Shown: positions 1 through 6,633 of the stretch, piece after piece
Layout: the number at the start of each line of letters is the position of its first letter
Numbering within the stretch: the stretch's first letter is position 1
NCBI GenBank assembly: GCA_025935655.1
Contig: JAICUV010000029.1
Span: 1 to 19,774 of the forward strand
Direction of reading: 5' to 3'
Source: Chloroflexota bacterium
Lineage (GTDB): Bacteria; Chloroflexota; Limnocylindria; Limnocylindrales; CSP1-4
DNA length: 19,774 bases
Made by a program: the position numbers and the translations under genes
The notes under the pieces: model-generated
Told to the model about the DNA's origin: nothing
The model's input: the letters and a program-made list of their open reading frames with translations, nothing else
Database searches by the model: none

Positions 1-259
1 ACTCTTCCCACGCGGCGGTGGACTTCTCGGCGATCTCGTAGATCCCGCGGTGGATGTTCGCGTTGTAGCGGCGGTAGTACTCGTCGACGGCGTCGATGAC
101 GGCATTCGGCTTCTGCGACGTCGCGGCCGAGTCGAGGTAGACCAGCCGATGACCGTGGATCTCCTGGTCGAGGATCGGGAAGTCGAGCTTGATGCGCCCG
201 GGGTCGAGCGGATCCCGGCCAGAAGCGGCCTCGGGGGCGGGGCGAGCCTCGATCGTCAT
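1..259 (-). CDS. sufS: SufS-type cysteine desulfurase, N-terminal part (runs off the left edge)
   Basis: Only the first 86 codons are in the window. The N-terminus, after a variable 25-residue lead, reads as a class II (SufS/CsdA-like) cysteine desulfurase. It has the segment LDFPILDQEIHG, then YLDSAATSQKP, then the region around YYRRYNANIHRGIYEIAE. These match the family's opening strand, the substrate-pocket D-x-A-A-T-x-Q-K-P and the N-x-H-R-G-I motif. The PLP lysine and active-site cysteine lie outside the window. SufS takes sulfur from L-cysteine as an enzyme persulfide for iron-sulfur cluster assembly in the cytosol. The ATG lies 8 bases after the sufC stop codon, so the gene is almost certainly in the same transcript. 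Which proteins follow it cannot be seen. Identity as a SufS-like desulfurase is secure. The alternative within the same fold, a selenocysteine lyase, is less likely next to sufC. Confidence 0.93.
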   Translation of the reverse strand, partial: MTIEARPAPEAASGRDPLDPGRIKLDFPILDQEIHGHRLVYLDSAATSQKPNAVIDAVDEYYRRYNANIHRGIYEIAEKSTAAWEE

Positions 260-267
260 CGGTGTCG

Positions 268-1149
268 TCAGCGGCTCGCGGCCGCGGCCTCCGGCTCCAG
301 CGGCACCGCCAGGGCCTCGTCGGGGATGCCCGTGTCCAGCCCGTTCTCGCGGAGGATCGGCCCGTAGCCCTCCTCCTCGAGCCGGATCGCGAGGTCCTTG
401 CCGCCCGAGGTCACGATCCGGCCGGCGGCCAGCACGTGGACGAAGTCCGGCTGGATGTAGTTGAGCAGCCGCTGGTAGTGGGTGATCAGCAGCACGCCCA
501 TGTTCGGGTTGAGCTGCGCGTTCACGCCCTCGGCGACGATCCGCAGCGCGTCGATGTCCAGGCCCGAGTCGGTCTCGTCGAGGATCGCGAACTCCGGCTC
601 CAGCATCGCCATCTGGAGCATCTCGAGCCGCTTCTTCTCGCCGCCCGAGAAGCCCTCGTTCACGTACCGGGTGGCGAACGAGTCCTCCATCTTCAGGAGG
701 GCCATCTTCTCGCGCATCTTGCGCCGGAACTCGAGCATGGTCACGCCGCCCCGGGTCGCATCGGTCGGGTCGATGTCCGGGTTCTTGTCGATGCCCTGGA
801 GCTTCGCGTTGAGCGCGCTCCGGATGAAGGACGCGACCGAGAGGCCGGGGATCGCGGTGGGGTACTGGAACGCGAGGAACAGGCCGAGGCGCGAGCGCTT
901 GTCCGCCGACAGCGTCAGCAGGTCGTAGCCCTTCCAGCGGACCTCGCCGCCCTTGATGACGTACGCCGGGTGGCCCATCAGCGCGTAGCTGAGGGTCGTC
1001 TTGCCCGAGCCGTTGGGGCCCATGATCGCGTGGACCTCGCCCTTGCGGATCGTGAGGTCGATGCCCTGGAGGATCTCGAGGTCGGGGTTCGCCGCGGGCG
1101 CGACCCGCAGGTCGCGGATGACAAGCTCGCGGTCGTCGGCAATCGTCAC
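268..1149 (-). CDS. sufC: SufC, Fe-S cluster assembly ABC-type ATPase
   Basis: This 293-residue protein is the soluble ATPase of the SUF machine. It normally binds SufB and SufD to drive scaffold rearrangement during cluster assembly. Visible motifs are Walker A GPNGSGKTT (residues 44-52), the Q-loop in FLAFQYP (about 91-97), the ABC signature FSGGEKKR (167-174) and Walker B with the SufC-typical ILDETDSGLD (189-198). The H-motif is in LLITHYQRLL. The protein is about 40 residues longer than usual, from a short N-terminal lead and an acidic, Ala-rich C-terminal tail. The GTG start overlaps the TGA of the upstream Rrf2 regulator by four bases (GTGA), implying translational coupling. Unusually, the next gene is sufS. 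No sufB or sufD lies between, and either could lie beyond the left edge. The call is very secure. Confidence 0.96.
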   Translation of the reverse strand: MTIADDRELVIRDLRVAPAANPDLEILQGIDLTIRKGEVHAIMGPNGSGKTTLSYALMGHPAYVIKGGEVRWKGYDLLTLSADKRSRLGLFLAFQYPTAIPGLSVASFIRSALNAKLQGIDKNPDIDPTDATRGGVTMLEFRRKMREKMALLKMEDSFATRYVNEGFSGGEKKRLEMLQMAMLEPEFAILDETDSGLDIDALRIVAEGVNAQLNPNMGVLLITHYQRLLNYIQPDFVHVLAAGRIVTSGGKDLAIRLEEEGYGPILRENGLDTGIPDEALAVPLEPEAAAASR

Positions 1150-1616
1150 GAAGGGGCTCCTGAGAGGGTGGGTTCGAGCGTGGTGAGGGAGTCACCGTCC
1201 GGCGTCGCGGCGGGCCGCGCGTCGAGGGTGATGTGGCGGACCGGGACGAGGTCCGCGAGGGTCATGCCGTCGAGCGTGCTCGTGATCGCGTCCCTGACGC
1301 GGACCCACAGCACGTTGACCGTGCACCGCGCGGAGCGGTCGCACGCGAGGTGCTCCTCGGCGTCCGAGGCGCAGATCATCGGCGCGATCGGGCCCTCGAG
1401 GGCTCGGAGGACGTCGCTCATCCGGATCTCGGCGGGGTGCGCGCCGAGCTCGTAGCCGCCGCGCGCGCCGCGGGTCGAGGTGACGAGCCCGGCCTCTCGC
1501 AGGCTCGTGACGAGCTGCTCCAGGTAGGCGCGGGGGAGGTCCTCGTCGAGGGCGATCTCGGCGAGGCTGGCCGGGCCCGTCCCGTACCGCCGCCCGAGCT
1601 GGACCATGAGCCGCAC
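1146..1616 (-). CDS. Rrf2-family (IscR/SufR-like) Fe-S transcriptional regulator; true N-terminus lies further upstream
   Basis: This is a winged-helix Rrf2 regulator, probably the sensor-repressor of the downstream suf genes. The DNA-binding half reads through YLEQLVTSLREAGLVTSTRGARGGYEL, the family's recognition helix plus wing. Three cysteines at 82, 92 and 98 (C-x9-C-x5-C) sit where IscR/SufR-type proteins bind a [2Fe-2S] or [4Fe-4S] cluster. The listed GTG at 1616 is the first ordinary start codon, but it cuts off the conserved opening. The same frame continues upstream as AFSTKGEYG, matching the family's (M)xxSTKGxYA, and stays open past 1780 with no ATG, GTG or TTG. A CTG at 1682 has GAGGA seven bases before it and is the best start I can offer, giving about 178 residues. 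A sequencing error near the start is the alternative. The family call is secure and the start is not. Confidence 0.88.
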   Translation of the reverse strand: MRLMVQLGRRYGTGPASLAEIALDEDLPRAYLEQLVTSLREAGLVTSTRGARGGYELGAHPAEIRMSDVLRALEGPIAPMICASDAEEHLACDRSARCTVNVLWVRVRDAITSTLDGMTLADLVPVRHITLDARPAATPDGDSLTTLEPTLSGAPS

Positions 1617-1755
1617 GCCGTACTCGCCCTTCGTGCTGAAGGCGACGGCGCCGGAACCGTGGAAGCTTGCGCGCTGCGTCAGGGGATCGTCCTCGTCCGA
1701 GGGCCGGAGGTTCCCCGGGAGGACGCCCGCGGCGAACCTGCCGCCGCGCCGGGGA

Positions 1756-1779
1756 AATCCGACCGATTTCGTCGGGATT
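1756..1779. promoter_or_regulatory. Putative Rrf2-family operator (imperfect inverted repeat)
   Basis: On the plus strand the half AATCCGACC (1756-1764) faces GTCGGGATT (1771-1779), an imperfect palindrome in an AT-richer patch. It lies immediately downstream of the -10 box of the suf promoter and over the predicted transcription start, so a bound regulator would block initiation. A similar element stands upstream of the DUF59 gene (18525-18548). Assignment to the Rrf2 protein is inferred from position. Confidence 0.5.
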
Positions 1780-1780
1780 G

Positions 1781-1809
1781 AGTCTAGACCCGGCCCGGAA
1801 CAGCGTCAA
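1781..1809 (-). promoter_or_regulatory. Sigma-70-type promoter of the rrf2-sufC-sufS operon
   Basis: On the minus strand TTGACG (1804-1809) and TAGACT (1781-1786) are separated by exactly 17 bases, a near-consensus housekeeping promoter. Transcription would start near 1774, leaving a leader of about 90-160 bases before the possible Rrf2 starts. The inverted repeat at 1756-1779 covers the predicted start point, as expected for autorepression. The pattern is directly visible; activity is inferred. Confidence 0.7.
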
Positions 1810-1836
1810 CGACGCGCCCGCCGCGGGCGAGCCCTT

Positions 1837-2458
1837 ATGGTGGCGGCGCTTCTTGCGGCCTCCGTCGCGAGTCCGGCCCAGGCCCTTCACAGCGTTCCAT
1901 CATTTCCGTACTTCTGGGACAACGACGTCGATGGGCGTGCGGAAGCCACTGATGCGGCAGTCAAGTTGGCTCACGGCGGCTCCGGCTGGACCTCTTCGGC
2001 TTCTAGCCGCCTCGCTGAGGCTGCGGCGACGTGGGCGAACAACACCGACTTCAATCCGAGCGTTGCGACGTCGAACAACTTGATCTACGTCGACGGTCGG
2101 CAGCCGTTGGCATGTGGGCTGGAGTGGGCGGAGCTCAATGAGCCCATAGCAGTTACGTGCCCGCAGTCAGACTTACCGAGGCACCTACTACCAGATCACA
2201 AACGCCAAGATCTACCTGAATGAGTGGGAGTACAGCTTCTACTTCGGGTCCTCGACGCCCGGGTCCAGCTCCTTCGACGTGCGTGGAATCCTCACGCATG
2301 AGATCGGACACGTGATCCGCCTCATCGACCTCTACGGATCCAACTGTCCGCCCGGTCCAACCATGTGTGGGGCCGTCAACTCCGGCAGTGAGTCGTCGAA
2401 CCTTCGCAGCCTGACGGCGGATGACCGAGCGTCCGCTGACGCTGTCTACCTACCGTGA
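1837..2458 (+). pseudogene. Matrixin-like secreted zinc metalloprotease, interrupted by a +1 frameshift
   Basis: The N-terminal part (from ATG 1837) has an arginine-preceded hydrophobic leader ending in ASPAQA, then mature sequence starting about LHSVPSFPYFWDN. This frame hits a stop at 2221-2223. The second frame, open from 2150 to the TGA at 2456, carries HEIGHVIRLID: HExxH plus an aspartate at the third zinc-ligand position, as in snapalysin-type rather than His-type metzincins. A Met-turn-like PTMCG and the closing LRSLTADDRASADAVYLP follow, a common matrixin ending. Joining the frames at the CCC around 2160 gives AVTC-RSQTYRGTYYQ without a gap, so one extra C explains the break. Product length would be about 207 residues. 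Either a recent inactivating mutation or a base-call error is possible. No clear ribosome-binding site is seen. Being exported, the protein would act outside the membrane. Substrate unknown. Confidence 0.72.
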
Positions 2459-2472
2459 CGAGGGAGCCCACA

Positions 2473-2919
2473 ATGCGAAACATCTATGCGGGCGTGCGTC
2501 CGTACCTGGTCCTCGCCTCTGCCGCGGTCGGGTGTCTCCTGCTCGCTCAGACGATTCTCGCCGCCAGCGATTCCACGGATGAAAAGCTGCCGGCGAGGGA
2601 TGCTGCGATCGCTGCTCTCATCCCTCCGGGGAGTTGCTTCGTTGAGGCGGACGTCACTTACCCCGCCCAGCAACTCGAGCAGGCAACGACCTTGGCTCGC
2701 GCGGACTGGACGGTTCCGCCGGTCGCCTTCGCGGGGACGCCGGTTGAGCTTGCTGCTGGGATGCAGGGGGAGGTCATCGCGGACGCCAGAACCGCGGCGG
2801 TGTCTCGAACCGACGCCAGTGGAGACCGGCAGATCTGGATGTACTCCCAAAGCTCTGTCGAGGGCATCGACGCCTGGGTCCTCGACTCCGTCGTACGCCC
2901 AACTGACTGCGCTGAGTAG
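2473..2919 (+). CDS. Small exported protein of unknown function (148 aa)
   Basis: I do not recognise this family. The N-terminus MRNIYAGVRPYLVLASAAV followed by GCLLLAQTILAAS is a Sec signal peptide or single membrane anchor (about residues 10-32). The rest is soluble, moderately acidic, with two cysteines, one in the GSCFVEADV segment and one four residues from the end, which could form a disulfide outside the cell. ATG 2473 is chosen because a GAGGGAG ribosome-binding site sits about seven bases upstream. A GTG at 2455 that overlaps the protease stop (GTGA) is an alternative and would add six residues. Its position directly behind the protease gene suggests one transcript. A protease inhibitor or accessory protein is possible from position alone, but nothing in the sequence shows it. 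Confidence 0.68.
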   Translation: MRNIYAGVRPYLVLASAAVGCLLLAQTILAASDSTDEKLPARDAAIAALIPPGSCFVEADVTYPAQQLEQATTLARADWTVPPVAFAGTPVELAAGMQGEVIADARTAAVSRTDASGDRQIWMYSQSSVEGIDAWVLDSVVRPTDCAE

Positions 2920-2937
2920 CCTGTAGGAACCTCGGCG

Positions 2938-2971
2938 GGCCGGCCCCCGTCTCACCAGGCGAGGGTCGGCC
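2938..2971 (+). terminator. Strong intercistronic hairpin (possible terminator or RNA-processing stem)
   Basis: The arms 2938-2952 and 2957-2971 form a 15-position stem with one C-A mismatch and two G-U pairs, closing a four-base loop (CACC). No T-tract follows, so it could be a factor-dependent terminator, an attenuator or a stabilising stem between the two small exported-protein genes. Confidence 0.5.
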
Positions 2972-2992
2972 GTCAGACGCGCAGAGGGCACC

Positions 2993-3418
2993 ATGCGAGT
3001 TCTTGCACTTCTTGCCATCGCAGCGGCCAGCGTGGCCTGCCAGCAAACGAGCACCCTGTCCGTCACCGAGAAGACGCAGCCGAACGGAGCACCGATCGTG
3101 GTGACATCGCGTGTTCTCAACGACGCCGGGGACGTTGTTGTCACCTCGGCGCCCGCTATCGGAATGCCGACGCTGCTCCCCCCAGGTCGCTATGTCATCG
3201 AGGCATCCGTTCAGCGCATGGGCACTGGGGAGCTTCCAGTCCCGCCGGAGCAGGGAAGCGGACCTCACGGTGGCGCCAGGGTCGGGGCGGACGGCATCCC
3301 AGGCCCGACCGTCGCCACGTGCCGGATCCCAGTCCTGCTCGGCGGAGCGCCCACGACACTCGTTGTCAACGCGCGCGTCGACAGCTGCACAATCGAAGCC
3401 GAGAACCCTGGCGGGTAA
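2993..3418 (+). CDS. Putative exported or lipoprotein of unknown function (141 aa)
   Basis: No family is recognised. A short charged start (MR) and hydrophobic stretch VLALLAIAAASVA precede Cys16, followed by QQTSTLS. This resembles a lipoprotein signal, although the -3 residue is Ser rather than Leu, so plain Sec cleavage is also possible. The remainder is a beta-rich, Pro/Gly-containing domain with phrases such as LLPPGRYVIEASVQ, which look like carboxypeptidase-regulatory or Ig-like small folds, but the match is only impressionistic. Two further cysteines near the C-terminus (TCRIPV and DSCTIE) could pair. A GCAGAGGG ribosome-binding site lies just before the ATG. The gene lies 73 bases behind the previous small exported protein, beyond a hairpin, and is the last plus-strand gene before the convergent ABC locus. 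Confidence 0.68.
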   Translation: MRVLALLAIAAASVACQQTSTLSVTEKTQPNGAPIVVTSRVLNDAGDVVVTSAPAIGMPTLLPPGRYVIEASVQRMGTGELPVPPEQGSGPHGGARVGADGIPGPTVATCRIPVLLGGAPTTLVVNARVDSCTIEAENPGG

Positions 3419-3443
3419 GCGGGCAGCGGGTAGGCGGCAGCCC

Positions 3444-3523
3444 GCGGCAACTTCAGGTCGGTGTACCTACTACCCCGTCAACGACGCGCCGGGGTAGTAG
3501 ATGGATAGGTCCGAAGTTGCCGC
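3444..3523. repeat. 80-bp symmetric imperfect palindrome between convergent genes (bidirectional terminator or small element)
   Basis: Outer arms 3444-3454 (GCGGCAACTTC) and 3513-3523 are perfectly complementary over 11 bp. Inner arms 3467-3476 (CTACTACCCC) and 3491-3500 are perfect over 10 bp. They are separated by symmetric 12-base internal segments that pair only partly, with a 14-base loop. It fills the gap between the convergent genes ending at 3418 and 3544, so termination in both directions is the simplest role. Compensated-looking outer and inner stems suggest that structure matters. No flanking target duplication was seen. Confidence 0.75.
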
Positions 3524-3543
3524 CGCGGTTGCCAGTGGTTCGC

Positions 3544-4137
3544 TCAGACTGGGGAAGCGGCTTCTCGGAGGGCCCACCGGGCGTTAAGCGTCACGCCCAT
3601 CAGAAACGTTGCCACCGCCGCGGTCATTGCCACCGAGCTCGCGTCCGGAGCGCCGATCCAGGCCCACGGGGCGGGGTTCTCCACGTCGCTGCCACCCCCG
3701 ATCACCAGGACAACGGTGAAGTAGACCACGGGCACGATCGCGGCACTCCTCCACCCAGTGAACGACGCAGCAGCGAGCATCATCCCTGTATAGGTCAGTA
3801 CCGCCCGTGCCGCGACGAGGCCTGGCGCCGCGTTGCCCGCGGCATAGAGGACGACCTCCGTCGCCGCCACGCCCACGACCAACGTCAGGACCAGGCCGAG
3901 GTCGGCCCAGACGATCGGTCGCACGGCGCGCTGTTCGAGCTCTCTGTCGCCCCGCGAGATCGCCCAACCGAGGGACACGGGCAGTGCCAGCGCAGCCAAG
4001 GCTGCGAGCGCGAGCGTGGCGCCACCTGGGCTGGGCGTTGCAGTGAGAGCTGAGAATGAGAAGGTCGGGATCAGCACCGTCAACATCGAGACGAGGATCA
4101 GCAGGCGGATCGCGCGAGCCTTGCGCCACCATCTCAT
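3544..4137 (-). CDS. Six-TM membrane protein coupled to the ABC locus, function unknown
   Basis: The 197-residue protein starts with a basic MRWWRKARAIR and has about six hydrophobic segments (roughly 9-29, 40-60, 77-99, 108-126, 130-147 and 166-184). The only sizeable polar loop, SRGDRELEQRAVRP, is probably cytoplasmic. No domain is recognised. It is the last gene of the minus-strand export operon, and its ATG overlaps the stop codon of the permease gene by four bases (ATGA). It is therefore likely made in stoichiometry with the transporter, as a second membrane subunit, an accessory or a self-protection protein. These roles are inferred from position. Transcription should end at the large palindrome just downstream. 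Confidence 0.75.
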   Translation of the reverse strand: MRWWRKARAIRLLILVSMLTVLIPTFSFSALTATPSPGGATLALAALAALALPVSLGWAISRGDRELEQRAVRPIVWADLGLVLTLVVGVAATEVVLYAAGNAAPGLVAARAVLTYTGMMLAAASFTGWRSAAIVPVVYFTVVLVIGGGSDVENPAPWAWIGAPDASSVAMTAAVATFLMGVTLNARWALREAASPV

Positions 4138-5396
4138 GGCTGAACGCGAAGGTCAGGCTGGAAGTCATCACAGCGCACGGCCATCGCCGCCGCGTTGTCT
4201 GCCCACCTTCGGGTGACATCTGGTGATGACCCCAGAAGTTGGGCGACCACGGTCAGGACAGTGGGGTTCACGTCGTCGCCCTCTGCGTCAAGGGCTTGCA
4301 TCACCGGGCCCGACGCTCCGCCGACGGCTGCGAACCAGGCACGGAGATACAGGTACGCGACGGCCCCGGTGGTCCCATGACCGCAATCGACTGGGGTCGG
4401 GAGCTTCGATGTCGCCATCGCCAGAATGACCCCGTCGTTCGACGTGTCAATAATCTGGACCCGAAGCGTCCCCGGCGTCGGCGCACCGAGTCCCTCTGTA
4501 ATGGCTGCCGGTGCCTCAATGCCCGCGGCCAGCCAGCGAGAGCGGACCTTCGCGATCGCCCCCGTGATCGCCTCTGCTGCCGCGGCATGCTCGGGCCATA
4601 GACAGACCTGGACGCCGTCTTTCTCCGAACAGGTGAGCTGCGACGCCTCTCTCGGTTGCACCGGCGCGAACGTCAGGGCCGAAGCGAGGCGGACGCCGAC
4701 CAAGGCCCCGACGGCCAAGACGGCCACAGCGATGGCCGTCCTCGCGATGCGCGACGCATTGACGGCACAGCACACAGCTGCCGCGGCGATGAATGAAAGG
4801 TCAATCGCGATCGAAGCTGCCAGCGCCTGAGGCGCGATGTCCTCGCCCAACGCGCAACAATCGCGATACATGCCGGTCAGGTGCCTGAGCCACACCGGGT
4901 ACATCGCCGGAACGAATGCCACCCAGAGGAGCGCGAGGCTGGCGGCGAGGGGGGTGGCGAGGGCTGGCGGTGTCAGCACGCCGATCGCGAACCCGACCGT
5001 AGCGTACGTCACTACGTCCAGCGCCATGACCGCGACGATTGCAGCATTCGGGGCTGCGGCGGCCACGCCGAGGTGCCTTGTTACGGTGGCAGCGGTCACG
5101 GCGATTAGGCCCGCCGCGGCCGGCCAGAAGAGCGCCGCGAGGGCGATCCGCCAGCTCGGACGAACCCAAGGGCGTCCCCACACGTCGCCACGGCGCAGTC
5201 GAGACCCTTCCCAGGCTGCGGTACCCGCAACGAACGCGCCAATGAATGGGAGAGCGCCTGACGCTGCCGCGGTTGCCGCCGTGCCGTATCCCGCCGGCGA
5301 TGTTATGAGGGTCGCATACCAAGCGGAGAAGGCCGCGACGCCAATGGCGAACCAGGCCGCAGGCATGACTCGAAGCGCGGTGCGGAGAGGGATCAT
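4134..5396 (-). CDS. ABC-2-like permease with Cys-containing extracytoplasmic domain (DUF7224-like)
   Basis: The 420-residue protein has an N-terminal membrane half with about six to seven hydrophobic segments: 13-33, 45-62, 85-105, 118-165 (probably two), 192-212 and 220-242. A soluble C-terminal domain of about 175 residues follows and is predicted to lie outside the membrane. That domain has four cysteines (256, 265, 338 and 409), including TCSEKDGVQVCLWPEH. From memory, such a segment occurs in actinobacterial membrane proteins labelled DUF7224 that accompany ABC ATPases; I could not verify this. The gene is joined by ATGA overlaps to the ATPase upstream and the six-TM protein downstream, so it should be the membrane subunit of that transporter. 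Substrate unknown; the small secreted protein at the head of the operon is the obvious candidate. Confidence 0.8.
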   Translation of the reverse strand: MIPLRTALRVMPAAWFAIGVAAFSAWYATLITSPAGYGTAATAAASGALPFIGAFVAGTAAWEGSRLRRGDVWGRPWVRPSWRIALAALFWPAAAGLIAVTAATVTRHLGVAAAAPNAAIVAVMALDVVTYATVGFAIGVLTPPALATPLAASLALLWVAFVPAMYPVWLRHLTGMYRDCCALGEDIAPQALAASIAIDLSFIAAAAVCCAVNASRIARTAIAVAVLAVGALVGVRLASALTFAPVQPREASQLTCSEKDGVQVCLWPEHAAAAEAITGAIAKVRSRWLAAGIEAPAAITEGLGAPTPGTLRVQIIDTSNDGVILAMATSKLPTPVDCGHGTTGAVAYLYLRAWFAAVGGASGPVMQALDAEGDDVNPTVLTVVAQLLGSSPDVTRRWADNAAAMAVRCDDFQPDLRVQP

Positions 5397-6226
5397 GCCT
5401 CGGAGCCGAGGAGTTGCACGTACGCCGCCTCAGCCGGGCGAGCGCTTCCGGCGTCTGCCAGAGCCAAGAAGTCCGCAGGACTTCCCTCAAAACGGATCTC
5501 TCCATGCGCGAGGACGACGACAGTGTCGAAGACCTCGGAAAGGTCGTCCACCTGGTGCGTCGAGACGAGAACGGACTCCTCGTCAGGCAGCGCGGCCACG
5601 AGCGCGCGAAAGGTGCTGCGCTGGGCTGGGTCGAGGCCCGCGGTGGGCTCATCGAGCAGAAGCACAGTGGACGGGAGGGCGATCGCCTGCGCCAGACCCA
5701 CGCGCCGCTGCTGCCCACCCGAGAGCGTCGACACCAATGAATCGGCCTTCTCCGCGAGACCGACGCGGATGAGCGCCGCGACGGCTGCCTGAGCCGCCGA
5801 GTGCGGATCTGCACCGCGGAGCCAAGCGGCGTAGGCCACCTGCTCTTGAGCGGTGAACCCGGGAATGGGCACGGTCTTCTGCGGCATCATCGCCACGGCA
5901 CGCCGAAGGGGCCCGCTGCCCGATACGGGCTCCACGCCGTCGAGGTGGATAGCGCCGGCCTTCGGCGTGAGCGAGGTCACCCCCAAGGACAGCAGCGTCG
6001 TCTTGCCAGCGCCATTCGGTCCGAGGAGGACAGTCTTTCCTGGTGGGAGGCGCCAACTGAAGTTCTGGAACACCCAAGGGCTTGGCGTGCGAAATGGGAC
6101 CGACCGATAGCGGAACGAGACGTTCTCAAACGACAGCGTCACTTGCCCCTCAGCCTGTTTGACGTTGGCAAGGCTCGGCCCTCCCGGACTTTTCAGCGCT
6201 CCGAGGTCCGGGAGGGCAGCATTCAC
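5393..6226 (-). CDS. ABC transporter ATP-binding protein
   Basis: The 277-residue ATPase has Walker A GPNGAGKTT (69-77), the Q-loop glutamine in MMPQKT (116), signature LSGGQQRR (168-175), Walker B VLLLDEP (188-194), D-loop GLD (197-199) and switch histidine in VSTHQ (224). All catalytic residues are present. Organisation and length fit the single-domain ATPases of ABC-2-type exporters. Unusual is a 30-residue N-terminal lead before the first strand. The GTG start (6226) was taken because no later start precedes the first beta-strand LSFENVSFRY. It lies 20 bases behind the stop of the small secreted protein gene. Its own stop overlaps the permease ATG (ATGA), so the genes are read as one unit. 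Substrate unknown; export or self-protection is inferred. Confidence 0.95.
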   Translation of the reverse strand: MNAALPDLGALKSPGGPSLANVKQAEGQVTLSFENVSFRYRSVPFRTPSPWVFQNFSWRLPPGKTVLLGPNGAGKTTLLSLGVTSLTPKAGAIHLDGVEPVSGSGPLRRAVAMMPQKTVPIPGFTAQEQVAYAAWLRGADPHSAAQAAVAALIRVGLAEKADSLVSTLSGGQQRRVGLAQAIALPSTVLLLDEPTAGLDPAQRSTFRALVAALPDEESVLVSTHQVDDLSEVFDTVVVLAHGEIRFEGSPADFLALADAGSARPAEAAYVQLLGSEA

Positions 6227-6246
6227 GAATTGGTCGGACTGCCGAC

Positions 6247-6633
6247 TCAGTAGTCCTGCGACCAGTTCGTTGAGACGCTGGAATTGTTCGTGCGGGTGTA
6301 CTCGACGCTATAGTCGGCACTAGAACCCGCGGACCAGCTGAGAACCCTCTTCGTGGTGACGTTCCGGCAGGACGCGTGCTTCTCCTGCGTGCCCGTCGAC
6401 GGAATGATGGGCCAGTGGTGCATCCAATCCCAGTACGCTTCCAGATCCGAGTTGTGGTTGACACAGGACCAGAATCGGAAGGTCGTGGCACTGATGTTCT
6501 GCATCAGCGGCGTGTTGGAACCGGGTGCCTTGCTCGTCCACCTGCCAGAGGTGGTGATGGCGAGTACTGATGCTGCTACCAAGAGTGACAGGACGAGTCC
6601 CAAGACGAGTCCCAGGTACTTGCGATTGCGCAT
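6247..6633 (-). CDS. Small secreted protein, first gene of the ABC export operon (candidate exported effector)
   Basis: The 128-residue protein has a textbook signal peptide, MRNRKY followed by a long hydrophobic core and ASVLA, with likely cleavage near residue 25. The mature part, about 103 residues, is rich in Trp, Ser, Thr and Asn (FRFWSC, EAYWDWMHHW, TNNSSVSTNW) and has just two cysteines (57 and 89), probably a disulfide. No family is recognised. A weak general resemblance to small secreted bacteriocin-type proteins coded beside ABC transporters rests on context and composition, not on shared motifs. ATG 6633 is preferred to an upstream GTG at 6684 because AAGGGGGG sits five bases before it. 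Low GC and amino-acid bias differ from the flanking chromosome. The gene lies 20 bases upstream of the ATPase gene, so co-transcription is very likely. Confidence 0.75.
   Translation of the reverse strand: MRNRKYLGLVLGLVLSLLVAASVLAITTSGRWTSKAPGSNTPLMQNISATTFRFWSCVNHNSDLEAYWDWMHHWPIIPSTGTQEKHASCRNVTTKRVLSWSAGSSADYSVEYTRTNNSSVSTNWSQDY

Noticed and set aside
3455..3512. Palindrome as a riboswitch or MITE
   Set aside because: No known aptamer core was recognised, and no target-site duplication flanks the outer arms. It is listed as a repeat of unknown origin instead.
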